NCBI GenBank assembly: GCA_900769145.1
Contig: CAAGFN010000054.1
Coordinates: 1-60,334 of the forward strand
Direction: 5' to 3'
DNA: 60,334 nucleotides
Source of the DNA: Rikenellaceae bacterium
GTDB lineage: Bacteria; Bacteroidota; Bacteroidia; Bacteroidales; UBA932
The translations under genes and the position numbers were made by a program. The notes below the pieces were generated by a model that worked only from the letters and a program-made list of their open reading frames with translations, had not been told where the DNA came from and made no database searches. Positions 27,878 through 35,040 of the stretch are shown here, piece after piece. Each line of letters begins with the position of its first letter. The stretch's first letter is position 1.

Positions 27878-29152
27878 TTAAGCCCAGGCATCGAAGCGTC
27901 CGTCGTCATCCGGGCCATCCTCATCATCCGTAAAATCGTCCCGTTCCTCCACGAGAGGGAGATAATATTGCTCAATCTCTGCGGCGTAGGCGGTCAGGAA
28001 GCCGTGCCGGTAGGCATCCACGACCTTGTCCAGCATATCATTGCATCCGAGCCGTAGCGCACGGATTTCGTATTCGTGCTGCCTCTCCGGGTCCTGGCCG
28101 CCGGGATAATTGCCTTCCTCAATCATTGTCGCCAGAAGCTGGTAGCACATTGCATCTCTCCGGATTGCCCCGCGGCTCAGCCAGAATGCTGCCTTCCCGC
28201 AATCCCTCTCGAATCCGTATTCCCCGTAGTAATAATTGTTGCCAAGTAAACCTGCCGCAGTTGCGTCACCTAGCCTGTAGGCTATCTCCAGGTCATATTT
28301 GATGGAGTGGGTTACCTTCTTCTGCAACTCTTCGTCATAGTTTTCGAATGCCTCCTGCTTGACTGCCAATTGTATTCCCTCGAATGCTTCGGCGCACATC
28401 AGCTCCTGTCCGCGGGTAATTATCTCCTCGAATTTTTCCGTGTCGGTGATATTGTAGTCCTTGTCGAAACAGGCTTCGATTGCATAGAGAATACAGGCTC
28501 CGGGGTCTCCCTCATCCAGACCCTTCTCGAACCACAATGCGGCATCTTCCTTTCCGGCGGCCTGCGCTACGCTTCCCATCAATGTATAATATTGAGGGTC
28601 AATGTAATAATCTTTGGACTCCTGGAGGAATTTGCACATCATTGCCAATGCCTTTCCGGGGTCGGCCTCGAATCCGCCGTTGCCGAAGGTGATGTCCCGG
28701 ATGGTCTGCTGCATTGCCATATGGCTGTTCTCCGCGGCGGCCCTGTCCCGCTCCCGCTCGTATCGTCCCCTGTCCACAATCCCGAAATCCCCGTCCCGCC
28801 ACATATAGGCCAGGCACATTCTGGCATCGGCAATGCCGCCTTCCGCCGCCTTGCGGTAATATTCCTCGGCAATGTCGCCGGAGTTGCTTTCCGGGGCAAC
28901 GCAGTCGTTGTACCGTGCCCAGAGATATTGCATCCAAACATTGCCGGCCTCGGCGCCCTCCTTCATTGTGTCCGGATGGATCCCGGCCAGATAGACATTG
29001 TTCTTTGACCGCAGAATCTGGCAGAACAATGCCCGGGCCCCGGCGCTATGGTCAAGATGCGGGATGATAAGTTTGAGCGCTTCTTCGGCTTTGCAGGCTT
29101 TCATCAGGCTGATAACCTCCTGGGATGGGAATTCTTTGTTTTGCATTGGCAT
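27878..29152 (-). CDS. Sel1-like/TPR repeat protein, function unknown
   Basis: The 424-residue soluble protein has no signal peptide. It contains Sel1-like repeats, clearest at AEEYYRKAAEGGIADARMCLAYM (about 90-115), AALWFEKGLDEGDPGACILYAI (about 205-225) and GDATAAGLLGNNYYYGEYGFE (about 290-310), and ends in an acidic tail (DDFTDDEDGPDDDGRFDAWA). Two ATGs six bases apart (29152, 29146) could start it. Sel1 repeats mediate protein contacts. Its neighbour upstream on the same strand is a Fic enzyme 109 bases away; whether they work together is unknown. Confidence 0.75.
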   Translation of the reverse strand: MPMQNKEFPSQEVISLMKACKAEEALKLIIPHLDHSAGARALFCQILRSKNNVYLAGIHPDTMKEGAEAGNVWMQYLWARYNDCVAPESNSGDIAEEYYRKAAEGGIADARMCLAYMWRDGDFGIVDRGRYERERDRAAAENSHMAMQQTIRDITFGNGGFEADPGKALAMMCKFLQESKDYYIDPQYYTLMGSVAQAAGKEDAALWFEKGLDEGDPGACILYAIEACFDKDYNITDTEKFEEIITRGQELMCAEAFEGIQLAVKQEAFENYDEELQKKVTHSIKYDLEIAYRLGDATAAGLLGNNYYYGEYGFERDCGKAAFWLSRGAIRRDAMCYQLLATMIEEGNYPGGQDPERQHEYEIRALRLGCNDMLDKVVDAYRHGFLTAYAAEIEQYYLPLVEERDDFTDDEDGPDDDGRFDAWA

Positions 29153-29261
29153 TCTTTATTTTGGGTCTCTTGCGGGGCAATATACGAATTTAAGTTTTTA
29201 TTTATATATTCGCTATGTCATTATTTGTCAAAGGATTGCTAAATTTGTTTACAGTCAAAAC

Positions 29262-30335
29262 CTATACCGACGGAGTAATCAGCACTCTCCATCCTCCAAC
29301 ATTGTCCTTGGCTTTTATATAGCCTTTCTCCTTCAGGCTTCCCAGAAGGCGCTGGACTGCGGATTTGTTGATGCCGGTGAGCTCCCGCAGCGATTGGATG
29401 GTGACGGATGGCTGGCTCTGCATTTCACGGAGTATCTTTGCGTAGTTCGGGGTGCGGAATTCGACTCTCTGGCCATCGTACCACCACACGTTTTCGTCAG
29501 GCTCGGTGACGAAGCGGACATCGTTGTAGATTTCTTCTGCGGCAAGGGCTGAGAAGTATCGCAGGAACGGGCGTATGTGCTCCAGCGGTGCGTGTGCTCC
29601 TGTACTCGGGGTTGGTCCGACTTCAAGGTCTGCCTGATGGAGGGCTTCCAGATAGTTCTGATTGTCCCTGCTGCGGATCACAATCATCGGGTAGTCGTGG
29701 CGGGCGAGTATGTAGTTGACCATCAGGCGTGCGATTCGTCCGTTGCCGTCCTCGAAGGGGTGGATTCGGATGTAGCGGTAGTGGAAGAGGGCGGCGAGTT
29801 CTACGGGAGAGAGTTTGCCGCTTTGTTCTTCTTCGTTGTACCAGTTCACGAGGCCTGTCATCAGTGCAGGGGTTTCTTCCGGAGATGCGTATTCGAAGCG
29901 GTCTCCGTAACGGGTGATTACACTGTTAGGACGGGTTTTGTACTGTCCGGCGTGGATGACATGGCTGCCTTGCTGGCCGCCCGGGAGTTTCGTGTGGACG
30001 GTGTAGTCTTCGCGGATGAGGGTTTTGTGGAGCTGGCGGATAAAGTTCTGCGTCAATGGCATATCTTTCAGTCCTGCCTGCTCCTGCATCATCTTCAGTC
30101 CGACGTTGCTGGCTTTCATTTCTTCGAGGTCTTTCATCTGTGCTTCGCCGGTGACCTTGCCGAAGAGAAGGAGGAGTTCTGTCTGTCCGTAGGTGAGGGT
30201 GTTGCCTTCGATGCGGTTGCTGTTGAAGTTGAAGTCAACGGTGAATTTGCGGCTGAGCCTCTCCCAGTCGCGTTCCGAGAGCGGCTGTATGCCTTTCCAA
30301 GCTTCTATTGCTTTGGTGATATTGAGGTATCTCAT
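29262..30335 (-). CDS. Fic-family adenylyltransferase with N-terminal inhibitory helix and C-terminal HTH
   Basis: The 357-residue protein carries the complete Fic motif HPFEDGNGR (His192-Arg200), so it should be able to transfer AMP (or another nucleotide moiety) to a hydroxyl of a target protein. The N-terminal segment SNRIEGN (Ser39-Asn45) matches the class II inhibitory motif [S/T]xxxE[G/N], in which the Glu (Glu43) blocks ATP binding. The C terminus (about 305-350, VTIQSLRELTGINKSAVQRLL) is a winged-helix-like domain. This is the common Fic_N-Fic-HTH layout of 350-380 residues. No antitoxin gene is adjacent, consistent with self-inhibition. Confidence 0.93.
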   Translation of the reverse strand: MRYLNITKAIEAWKGIQPLSERDWERLSRKFTVDFNFNSNRIEGNTLTYGQTELLLLFGKVTGEAQMKDLEEMKASNVGLKMMQEQAGLKDMPLTQNFIRQLHKTLIREDYTVHTKLPGGQQGSHVIHAGQYKTRPNSVITRYGDRFEYASPEETPALMTGLVNWYNEEEQSGKLSPVELAALFHYRYIRIHPFEDGNGRIARLMVNYILARHDYPMIVIRSRDNQNYLEALHQADLEVGPTPSTGAHAPLEHIRPFLRYFSALAAEEIYNDVRFVTEPDENVWWYDGQRVEFRTPNYAKILREMQSQPSVTIQSLRELTGINKSAVQRLLGSLKEKGYIKAKDNVGGWRVLITPSV

Positions 30336-30360
30336 TGAGCAAATGTTTTCTAATTCGTGG

Positions 30361-30392
30361 TAAAGATACCACTTTTTTGTAAATAATTACAA
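30361..30392 (-). promoter_or_regulatory. Probable promoter of the Fic gene
   Basis: On the minus strand TTG (30392-30390) precedes TATCTTTA (30368-30361) by 21 bases; seven of eight -7 positions fit with the final G replaced by A. The leader would be about 20 bases. The stretch from here to 30613 shows nothing I can identify. Confidence 0.5.
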
Positions 30393-30613
30393 TTTTTCGC
30401 ACCTTCCCTTTGTTAAGTTTATACCGGTCGATGCTCCATGTACAGACGCTGGTATGAATGCGGAGACGTGTAGTTATAATTTGCGTTATCTGCATTTTTT
30501 TCGTGATAAAGCAGATTATAAACTGATTATTCGCTATTCGTACAGGACGTTCCAATTAGATTACCATCCCTAATACATCCGTCCTTCGTTACCCTCTATC
30601 AACATTGACTTCG

Positions 30614-30760
30614 TGCAATTCATCGAGCAGGGGGTGAACCGAACTGGGATAGTTGTGGGGCATTTCGTGACGCTCGATGGCTTCAATTCCGTGACATCGA
30701 GCAGGGGGTTGACCCGCTACAGATATCTTTCAGGCAGGTTGGCCCGCTCGATGAATTGCA
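30614..30760. repeat. 147-bp palindromic element made of two 59-bp terminal-inverted-repeat units
   Basis: The outer ends TGCAATTCATCGAGC (30614-30628) and its exact reverse complement (30746-30760) form a 15-bp perfect inverted repeat. Inside, CATCGAGC occurs at 30621 and 30695 and its complement GCTCGATG at 30672 and 30746. This makes two units of exactly 59 bp (30621-30679 and 30695-30753) separated by 15 bp. Both units begin CATCGAGCAGGGGGT and end CGCTCGATG, while their middles differ. No ORF fits. It looks like a small mobile or structural repeat, duplicated in place. Confidence 0.75.
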
Positions 30761-30791
30761 GGAAGGGGATGCTTGGGGGCTTTGCTTAGGC

Positions 30792-30990
30792 GGAGATTTG
30801 CTCGGCTGCTTTGCCGGAGGGGTTTATGGAGATTTGCTCGGCTGCTTTGCAGCCTTGCATATCTCCGGGTATGGGTGTTGGATGGGGAGATTTGCTCAGG
30901 GGCTGCGCCCCTTCGCACATCTCCGGCTCCTTGCCGGAGGGAGATTTGCCGCACTTTGTGCGCCACATCTCCGGCTCCTTGCCGGAGGGG
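30792..30990. repeat. Tandem array of nested hairpins with constant outer and variable inner stems
   Basis: The start GGAGATTTGC recurs at 30792, 30828, 30886 and 30940. In three units GGAGAT closes with ATCTCC (30861-30866, 30919-30924, 30967-30972). Each unit has a different inner stem: GGCTGC-ttt-GCAGCC (30840-30854), AGGGGC-tgc-GCCCCT (30898-30912) and CGCAC-ttt-GTGCG (30950-30962). The last two are followed by identical hairpins CTCCGGC-tcctt-GCCGGAG (30921-30939, 30969-30987), which share bases with the closing ATCTCC, so the folds exclude each other. The first unit lacks its closing arm. No coding potential is convincing. Confidence 0.8.
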
Positions 30991-31022
30991 CCCTTGCAAA
31001 GTAGAGATTATCAAAGAGTTGC

Positions 31023-31044
31023 GCGGCCTGGGGCCGCTTTTTTT
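31023..31044 (+). terminator. Plus-strand intrinsic terminator inside the palindrome
   Basis: The stem GCGGCC-tgg-GGCCGC (31023-31037) is followed by seven T residues (31038-31044). This is a strong intrinsic terminator on the plus strand. The nearest genes on both sides (Fic, tRNA-Ser, aldo/keto reductase) are on the minus strand, so it ends no known gene. It would end a transcript crossing the hairpin array. Confidence 0.7.
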
Positions 31045-31097
31045 GTTTCCGGAAGCGGCCTTACAAGAGCGAGCTCTTGACGGCTGCTTCCGGAAAC

Positions 31098-31123
31098 AAA
31101 AATCGCATCGCTTGGGCGATGCG
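31098..31123 (-). terminator. Intrinsic terminator of tRNA-Ser
   Basis: On the minus strand CGCATCGC-ccaa-GCGATGCG (31123-31104, 8-bp perfect stem) is followed by ATTTTTG. It starts 25 bases after the tRNA 3' end and is the expected terminator of the tRNA transcript. Confidence 0.85.
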
Positions 31124-31147
31124 AACTCTTTGATAATCTTTACTTTG

Positions 31148-31235
31148 CGGAGAGAGGGAGATTCGAACTCCCGATACCCTTTTGGGGTATACACGCTTTC
31201 CAGGCGTGCCTCTTAAGCCACTCGAGCATCTCTCC
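31148..31235 (-). tRNA. tRNA-Ser (anticodon GGA)
   Basis: The 88-base gene folds with acceptor GGAGAGA/TCTCTCC and discriminator G, anticodon stem CACGC/GCGTG with loop CTGGAAA (anticodon GGA at 31199-31201), a long class II variable arm (TACCC-CAAAA-GGGTA) and T arm GGGAG-TTCGAAT-CTCCC. The long variable arm and anticodon identify serine, reading UCC and UCU. CCA is not encoded. The 3' end coincides with the end of a palindromic element. Confidence 0.97.
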
Positions 31236-31264
31236 AATAACTCCGTTCCGGCGGAAACGGAGTG

Positions 31265-31293
31265 CAAATATACAAAAAATCTTTATATTACAA
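31265..31293 (-). promoter_or_regulatory. Promoter of tRNA-Ser
   Basis: On the minus strand TTG (31293-31291) precedes TATATTTG (31272-31265) by 18 bases, a full -7 match. The -33 lies within the last codons of the aldo/keto reductase gene. Transcription would begin near 31258, about 23 bases before the mature 5' end. Confidence 0.65.
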
Positions 31294-32646
31294 CGTTCCC
31301 CTCTTGAGTTTTTCGATATAAGCGGCGATTCTGTGCAGTTCGTGCGGAATCTGGATGCTTTGAGGACAATGTGGTTCGCATTGACCGCAGCCTATGCAGT
31401 GGTCAGCCTGGCGGACGGTCTCGATGGCCTTGTCGTAGGACAGGAGATAGTTCCTCCTCAATTTCGCGAAACCCAGCTGCTCGGAATTCTGCGCTATCGT
31501 GCCCTCGTTCACGTGAGTGTTGTAATGCTTGAATATACCTGGGATGTCAATGCCGTAAGGGCAAGGCATGCAGTACTTGCAGTCGGTGCAGCCTACGGTA
31601 GGGTAGTCCGCCATCAGGCCTGCTATAACCTTCAGGAAGTCCTTCTCCTCATCCGTGAGCGGCTGGAAATGACTGTAAGTCTCCACATTCTCGATTAGCG
31701 GGTCCATTGACGACATTCCGCTCAGGACTGTCAGGATCCTCGGATAGGAACCGCAGAACCTGAACGCCCAGGAGGCTATTGACTTCTCCGGCTCCCTCTC
31801 CTTCATCATCTCCGCAAGTCGCTCAGGCACAGAGGCCAGGCGGCCTCCGAGAAGCGGCTCCATCACCACGATTGGCAGCTCCCTCTTGTCCAGTTCCTCG
31901 TAGAGATAGTCAGCATTGACATTGCGGGGAACCTTGGCGTGCTCCCAGTCGAGATAATTCATCTCAATCTGCACGAAGTCCCAGTGATATTTGTCGTGGA
32001 GGGTGAGGAAGTGGTCGAAGGCGTCCTGCCTTCCGTGGAAGGAGAAGCCCAGATGCCTGATGCGGCCTGCTTCACGCTCCTTGAGCATGAAATCCATCAT
32101 CCCGTTGTTGACATAACGGTCCTCGAAGGCCTTTACTCCGCCATTGCCGATGGCGTGCAGGAGATAGTAGTCGAAATAATCAGTCCGGAGCTGCTCCATC
32201 GAGTCGTGGTAAATCTTCAGGGAAGCCTCCCTGGTCCAGACATTGAAGTTCGACATTTTTGTCGCAATGTAGTATGTATCACGTGGATAGCGGCTCAATG
32301 CCGTTCCTGCGGCAGCCTCCGACTGACCCTGAAGATAGGCAGGGGAGGTATCGTAATAGTTCACACCGTGGGAGTAGGCGTAGTCTACCATCTCGTTCAC
32401 GGCCTCCTGGTCGATGACATCCTTCCCTTCGCTGTTCTTCACCATTGGCCAGCGCATGCAGCCGTATCCGAGCAGGGAAACCTTGCCCCCGTCCGGTGCA
32501 ATGCGGTATTCCATCTGTCCGCTGCCTTCAGCACTCTGCTTTGCAGGACCGTTTCCGCAACCTGCCAATGAACCCAGGCCCGCCGCGCCGACAATTCCGG
32601 CTCCGGTAGCCTTGAGAAAATCTCTTCTGTTTATATTGCTTCCCAT
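31288..32646 (-). CDS. Tat-exported aldo/keto reductase with C-terminal 2[4Fe-4S] ferredoxin domain
   Basis: The 452-residue protein starts MGSNINRRDFLKATG, a twin-arginine signal, which also ends in lipobox LAGC, so it should be folded in the cytosol, exported by Tat and lipid-anchored. Residues about 45-330 form the aldo/keto reductase barrel (LLGYGCMRWP; NYYDTSPAYLQGQSE; DYYLLHAIGN). The C terminus carries two Cys clusters beginning at Cys353 (CTDCKYCMPCPYG) and Cys417 (CIGCGQCEPHCP). It probably takes electrons through the iron-sulfur clusters to reduce an unknown carbonyl compound. The adjacent upstream gene encodes a membrane polyferredoxin that could feed it. The substrate is unknown. 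Confidence 0.88.
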   Translation of the reverse strand: MGSNINRRDFLKATGAGIVGAAGLGSLAGCGNGPAKQSAEGSGQMEYRIAPDGGKVSLLGYGCMRWPMVKNSEGKDVIDQEAVNEMVDYAYSHGVNYYDTSPAYLQGQSEAAAGTALSRYPRDTYYIATKMSNFNVWTREASLKIYHDSMEQLRTDYFDYYLLHAIGNGGVKAFEDRYVNNGMMDFMLKEREAGRIRHLGFSFHGRQDAFDHFLTLHDKYHWDFVQIEMNYLDWEHAKVPRNVNADYLYEELDKRELPIVVMEPLLGGRLASVPERLAEMMKEREPEKSIASWAFRFCGSYPRILTVLSGMSSMDPLIENVETYSHFQPLTDEEKDFLKVIAGLMADYPTVGCTDCKYCMPCPYGIDIPGIFKHYNTHVNEGTIAQNSEQLGFAKLRRNYLLSYDKAIETVRQADHCIGCGQCEPHCPQSIQIPHELHRIAAYIEKLKRGTL

Positions 32647-32677
32647 AATCTATCGCTCAAGTTTCTCAAGTTCATAA

Positions 32678-34153
32678 TTATCTGTTATCGGCATGTTCAA
32701 TGCGCCCGTTTACGTGAATGGCACTGTAAGGCCTTGACGGACAGAGGAATTCGCAGGCTCCGCAGCCAATGCACCTGTCTTCGAGGACGGTAGGGATGCG
32801 GAGTGAGTTCTCGTCATCCGGATTCTTCCTCACCATCTTTATCGCGCCGGCAGGGCAATGTCTTGCGCAGTTTCCGCAGCTTACATTGTCCCGGTTCACA
32901 ACGCAGAGGTCCAAATCCACGCTTGCCGTGCCGACGTGAATCGCAGTCTTCTCCTCAGGGGTGATTTCCAGAATCGCACCGGCCGGGCATACCTCGGAGC
33001 ATTTCGTGCATTCAGGACGGCACCAGCCATTCTCGTACGACATCTCGGGCTGCATCAGCCTGTCAAGCGAAGTGGAAGGCCTCAGGACATCATTCGGGCA
33101 TTGGGATACGCATAGCTGGCATCCTGTGCAATGCTGGTGGAAATGCTTGAGACTCACGGCTCCGAACGGAACTATAGGATTGGTCCTCTCCGGGGCCTTC
33201 TTGGCTGTCACGGCAGCATATCCGCCGTCCACCTTCTTCTCCTGGGCCTTGAGGGCTATTGCAGTTGCTGCAATAACCGATGACGAAATGAAAGCCCGGC
33301 GGCCTGCGTCGTGATTCCCGCCGGAAGCATTGTTCCCGGCCGATGGAACTACCCGGGCAACGGCAGCAGAATCCGCTGCCTTGTCTGAAACGGCGGCCTC
33401 AGCCCCGCTTTTCCGTCCCCACGCCCTCCTGTATTTCAGCGCCCCGAACTTGCAGGAGTCAATGCAGTCGAAGCAGTCCACGCAGCGGCTGTAGTCAATC
33501 TCGTGATTGTCAATGTTGATGCAGGAGGCCTTGCATTTATGCTCGCAGGCGTGGCAGTCACGGCATTTCGAAGCATCGATGACAGGCCTCAGGAGGGAGA
33601 ATCTCGAGAAGAAGCTCAAGACAGTTCCCACCGGGCAGATGGTATTGCAATAAGTCCTGCCGCCCAGCCAGGCCAGGATGCCGACCACGAGGAGGGTCAC
33701 TCCGGCGATGATGGCTGTCGGAAGGGCCGGCCTGACCAGTGTCGTGGCAATGCGGCCGAACGCGCTGTAAGGTGCGAGCAATGCGGCGACGGATGTGAGA
33801 CCTGCGACCAGGGCGATGATGAACAATGCCAAAACGCTGTATCTCAACCATTTGACCTCAGGTGACCAGCGGAATCTCGCCTTCTTGCCCTTCCGCATTG
33901 CACTGATCCGGGAGATACCGTCCTGCATTATTCCCAGAGGGCAGATGACGGAGCAATAGACCCTTCCGAATATCAATGTCAGGATAATCAGGACAATGAC
34001 CACGGCCAGGTTGAGGGCCAGCAGGGCCGGGAGGAACTGGATTTTGGCAATCCATCCGAACCAGGAAGAAACGGTTCCGGAGCCATCCAGAAACAGGGCG
34101 GCGCAAAGGATGAAGACTATCGTCGCCAGAATGATTCTGATCTTACGTAGCAT
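32678..34153 (-). CDS. NapH/NapG-like membrane polyferredoxin (fused)
   Basis: The 491-residue protein has an N-terminal half like NapH/YccM: membrane spans near 5-22, 40-62, 105-125 and 145-165, the paired CSVICPLG (67-74) and CNTICPVG (169-176) motifs, and ferredoxin clusters at 197-211 and 224-234. A linker of about 45 residues leads to GRRAFISSS (284-292), an internal twin-arginine-like span, followed by a NapG/MauM-like part with further clusters starting at Cys342, Cys378, Cys426 and Cys461. So the chain seems to join an electron-carrying membrane half and an exported ferredoxin half. It lies 31 bases upstream of the aldo/keto reductase and probably passes quinol electrons to it. Confidence 0.82.
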   Translation of the reverse strand: MLRKIRIILATIVFILCAALFLDGSGTVSSWFGWIAKIQFLPALLALNLAVVIVLIILTLIFGRVYCSVICPLGIMQDGISRISAMRKGKKARFRWSPEVKWLRYSVLALFIIALVAGLTSVAALLAPYSAFGRIATTLVRPALPTAIIAGVTLLVVGILAWLGGRTYCNTICPVGTVLSFFSRFSLLRPVIDASKCRDCHACEHKCKASCINIDNHEIDYSRCVDCFDCIDSCKFGALKYRRAWGRKSGAEAAVSDKAADSAAVARVVPSAGNNASGGNHDAGRRAFISSSVIAATAIALKAQEKKVDGGYAAVTAKKAPERTNPIVPFGAVSLKHFHQHCTGCQLCVSQCPNDVLRPSTSLDRLMQPEMSYENGWCRPECTKCSEVCPAGAILEITPEEKTAIHVGTASVDLDLCVVNRDNVSCGNCARHCPAGAIKMVRKNPDDENSLRIPTVLEDRCIGCGACEFLCPSRPYSAIHVNGRIEHADNR

Positions 34154-34165
34154 ATTGCGTATTAA

Positions 34166-34372
34166 TTAATTCAATATTCAAGTTCTGCAAGTCGCAAGTG
34201 CTTTACATTCAGTGGCTTTTCCGTGCTATGCGAGCAAGTACTGCCGCCACGAGTATTGTCCACGCTACCCTATCCCTAAATCCCTTTCCCCGGGAAAGGG
34301 ACTTACCCAACGGCCTTCCGGCCTCTAGATAAGGTTGTTTCGCACTTGCGAAACTTAAGTTAATTCAATATT
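34166..34372. mobile_element. MITE-like palindromic insertion flanked by 13-bp direct repeats
   Basis: TTAATTCAATATT occurs at 34166-34178 and again at 34360-34372, like a target-site duplication. Just inside lie inverted copies of TCGCAAGTGC (34192-34201 and complement 34342-34351). Between them are further hairpins: TCCCTTTCC/GGAAAGGGA (34281-34301) and GTTTCGC/GCGAAAC (34337-34354). There is no ORF inside. The right direct repeat contains the stop codon of the thiamine pyrophosphokinase gene. It may also act as terminator for that gene and hold the promoter of the polyferredoxin, though I find no clear -7 box. Confidence 0.55.
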
Positions 34373-35031
34373 ATCAATGCGATGGAAGGATGGCTGAATT
34401 CCAGACGGACGCAGTCTGTCGCTGCCCGGTTCAATGTCGCCTTCCACAGGTTGTCAAATATTACATTGTCCGTCGGCCAAACAAGACCTTTGGATTTGAT
34501 TTTCAATGAGTTGTCCGGGCTTATTATGGAGATGCTCCGCCCTTCCCCGATATTCAGGTCGCAGGTGTCCGTGATGGCGAATGCACTCGACCAGTCCGAG
34601 ACAATGTCCACGAATACCGCCCTGCCTCCGGCTGCATCGCCCTGGCCGCCCAGTTCCCTGGCATACTCCATAAGCAGTGAAAGATTGCCTATCGTGTGGT
34701 CCTCACGCTTGCCCGTAGCACCCAGGATATGAATGGTGTCCACATCCGGAAAATGCTCCAGGATATAGTGGAAAGCCTTGCTCTGGTCATTGGTCTCCTG
34801 CTCCTCAATCCTCACGGCAATGTCACTGAACTTCGCCGCCGTCTTCTTCGACAGCGAATCCATATCCCCTATCACCACGTCCGGGCGTCGCAATGTCCTG
34901 TTCCGAAAATGCCTCAGATACGTATCCAGGGCCCCGTCGCAGCATACGACATAGTCCGCACTCTCCAGAAGATAAAGAGGATATTCCTTTTTCGGGAACT
35001 GCCCGTTCCCCACAATCACCGCAGTAGCCAT
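34360..35031 (-). CDS. Thiamine pyrophosphokinase
   Basis: The 223-residue protein transfers pyrophosphate from ATP to thiamine to make the cofactor TPP. The motifs fit the family: CCDGALDTYL, DVVIGDMDS (metal-binding Asp pair), EEQETNDQSKAF and GATGKREDHTIGN, followed by a C-terminal beta-rich thiamine-binding part (SISIISPDN, KGLVWPTDN). It is the last gene of a four-gene operon, 9 bases after the O-methyltransferase. Its last residues (IILN) are encoded in a 13-bp direct repeat at the edge of a palindromic element. Confidence 0.93.
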   Translation of the reverse strand: MATAVIVGNGQFPKKEYPLYLLESADYVVCCDGALDTYLRHFRNRTLRRPDVVIGDMDSLSKKTAAKFSDIAVRIEEQETNDQSKAFHYILEHFPDVDTIHILGATGKREDHTIGNLSLLMEYARELGGQGDAAGGRAVFVDIVSDWSSAFAITDTCDLNIGEGRSISIISPDNSLKIKSKGLVWPTDNVIFDNLWKATLNRAATDCVRLEFSHPSIALIILN

Positions 35032-35040
35032 AATTTTCCC

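Larger units (their letters stand above)
30996..31148. repeat. 153-bp nested palindrome abutting the 3' end of tRNA-Ser
   Basis: The outer arms 30996-31020 and 31124-31148 are reverse complements over 25 bp with one mismatch (core AGATTATCAAAGAGTT). Inside each arm comes a private hairpin (31023-31037 on the left, 31104-31123 on the right), then a T-tract and GTTTCCGGAAGC in mirrored orientation (31045-31056 and its complement 31086-31097). The centre is CAAGAGC-GA-GCTCTTG (31064-31079). The right end is exactly the last base of the tRNA gene. The arrangement is like a mobile palindromic element that now supplies the tRNA terminator. Confidence 0.85.

Noticed and set aside
29577..30338. A 253-codon plus-strand frame opposite the Fic gene.
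   Set aside because: It mirrors the Fic coding sequence with Val/Phe-rich nonsense composition; Fic has intact catalytic motifs.
30614..31020. The repeats were considered as a CRISPR array.
   Set aside because: Repeat spacing is irregular, units are palindromic with different inner stems rather than identical repeats with unique spacers, and no cas genes are near.
30730..31267. Several overlapping open frames of 60-154 codons on both strands in the repeat block and across tRNA-Ser.
   Set aside because: They consist of translated hairpin repeats (repeating CSAALQ- and SGSLPEG-like peptides), overlap a tRNA, and have no promoter or family resemblance.
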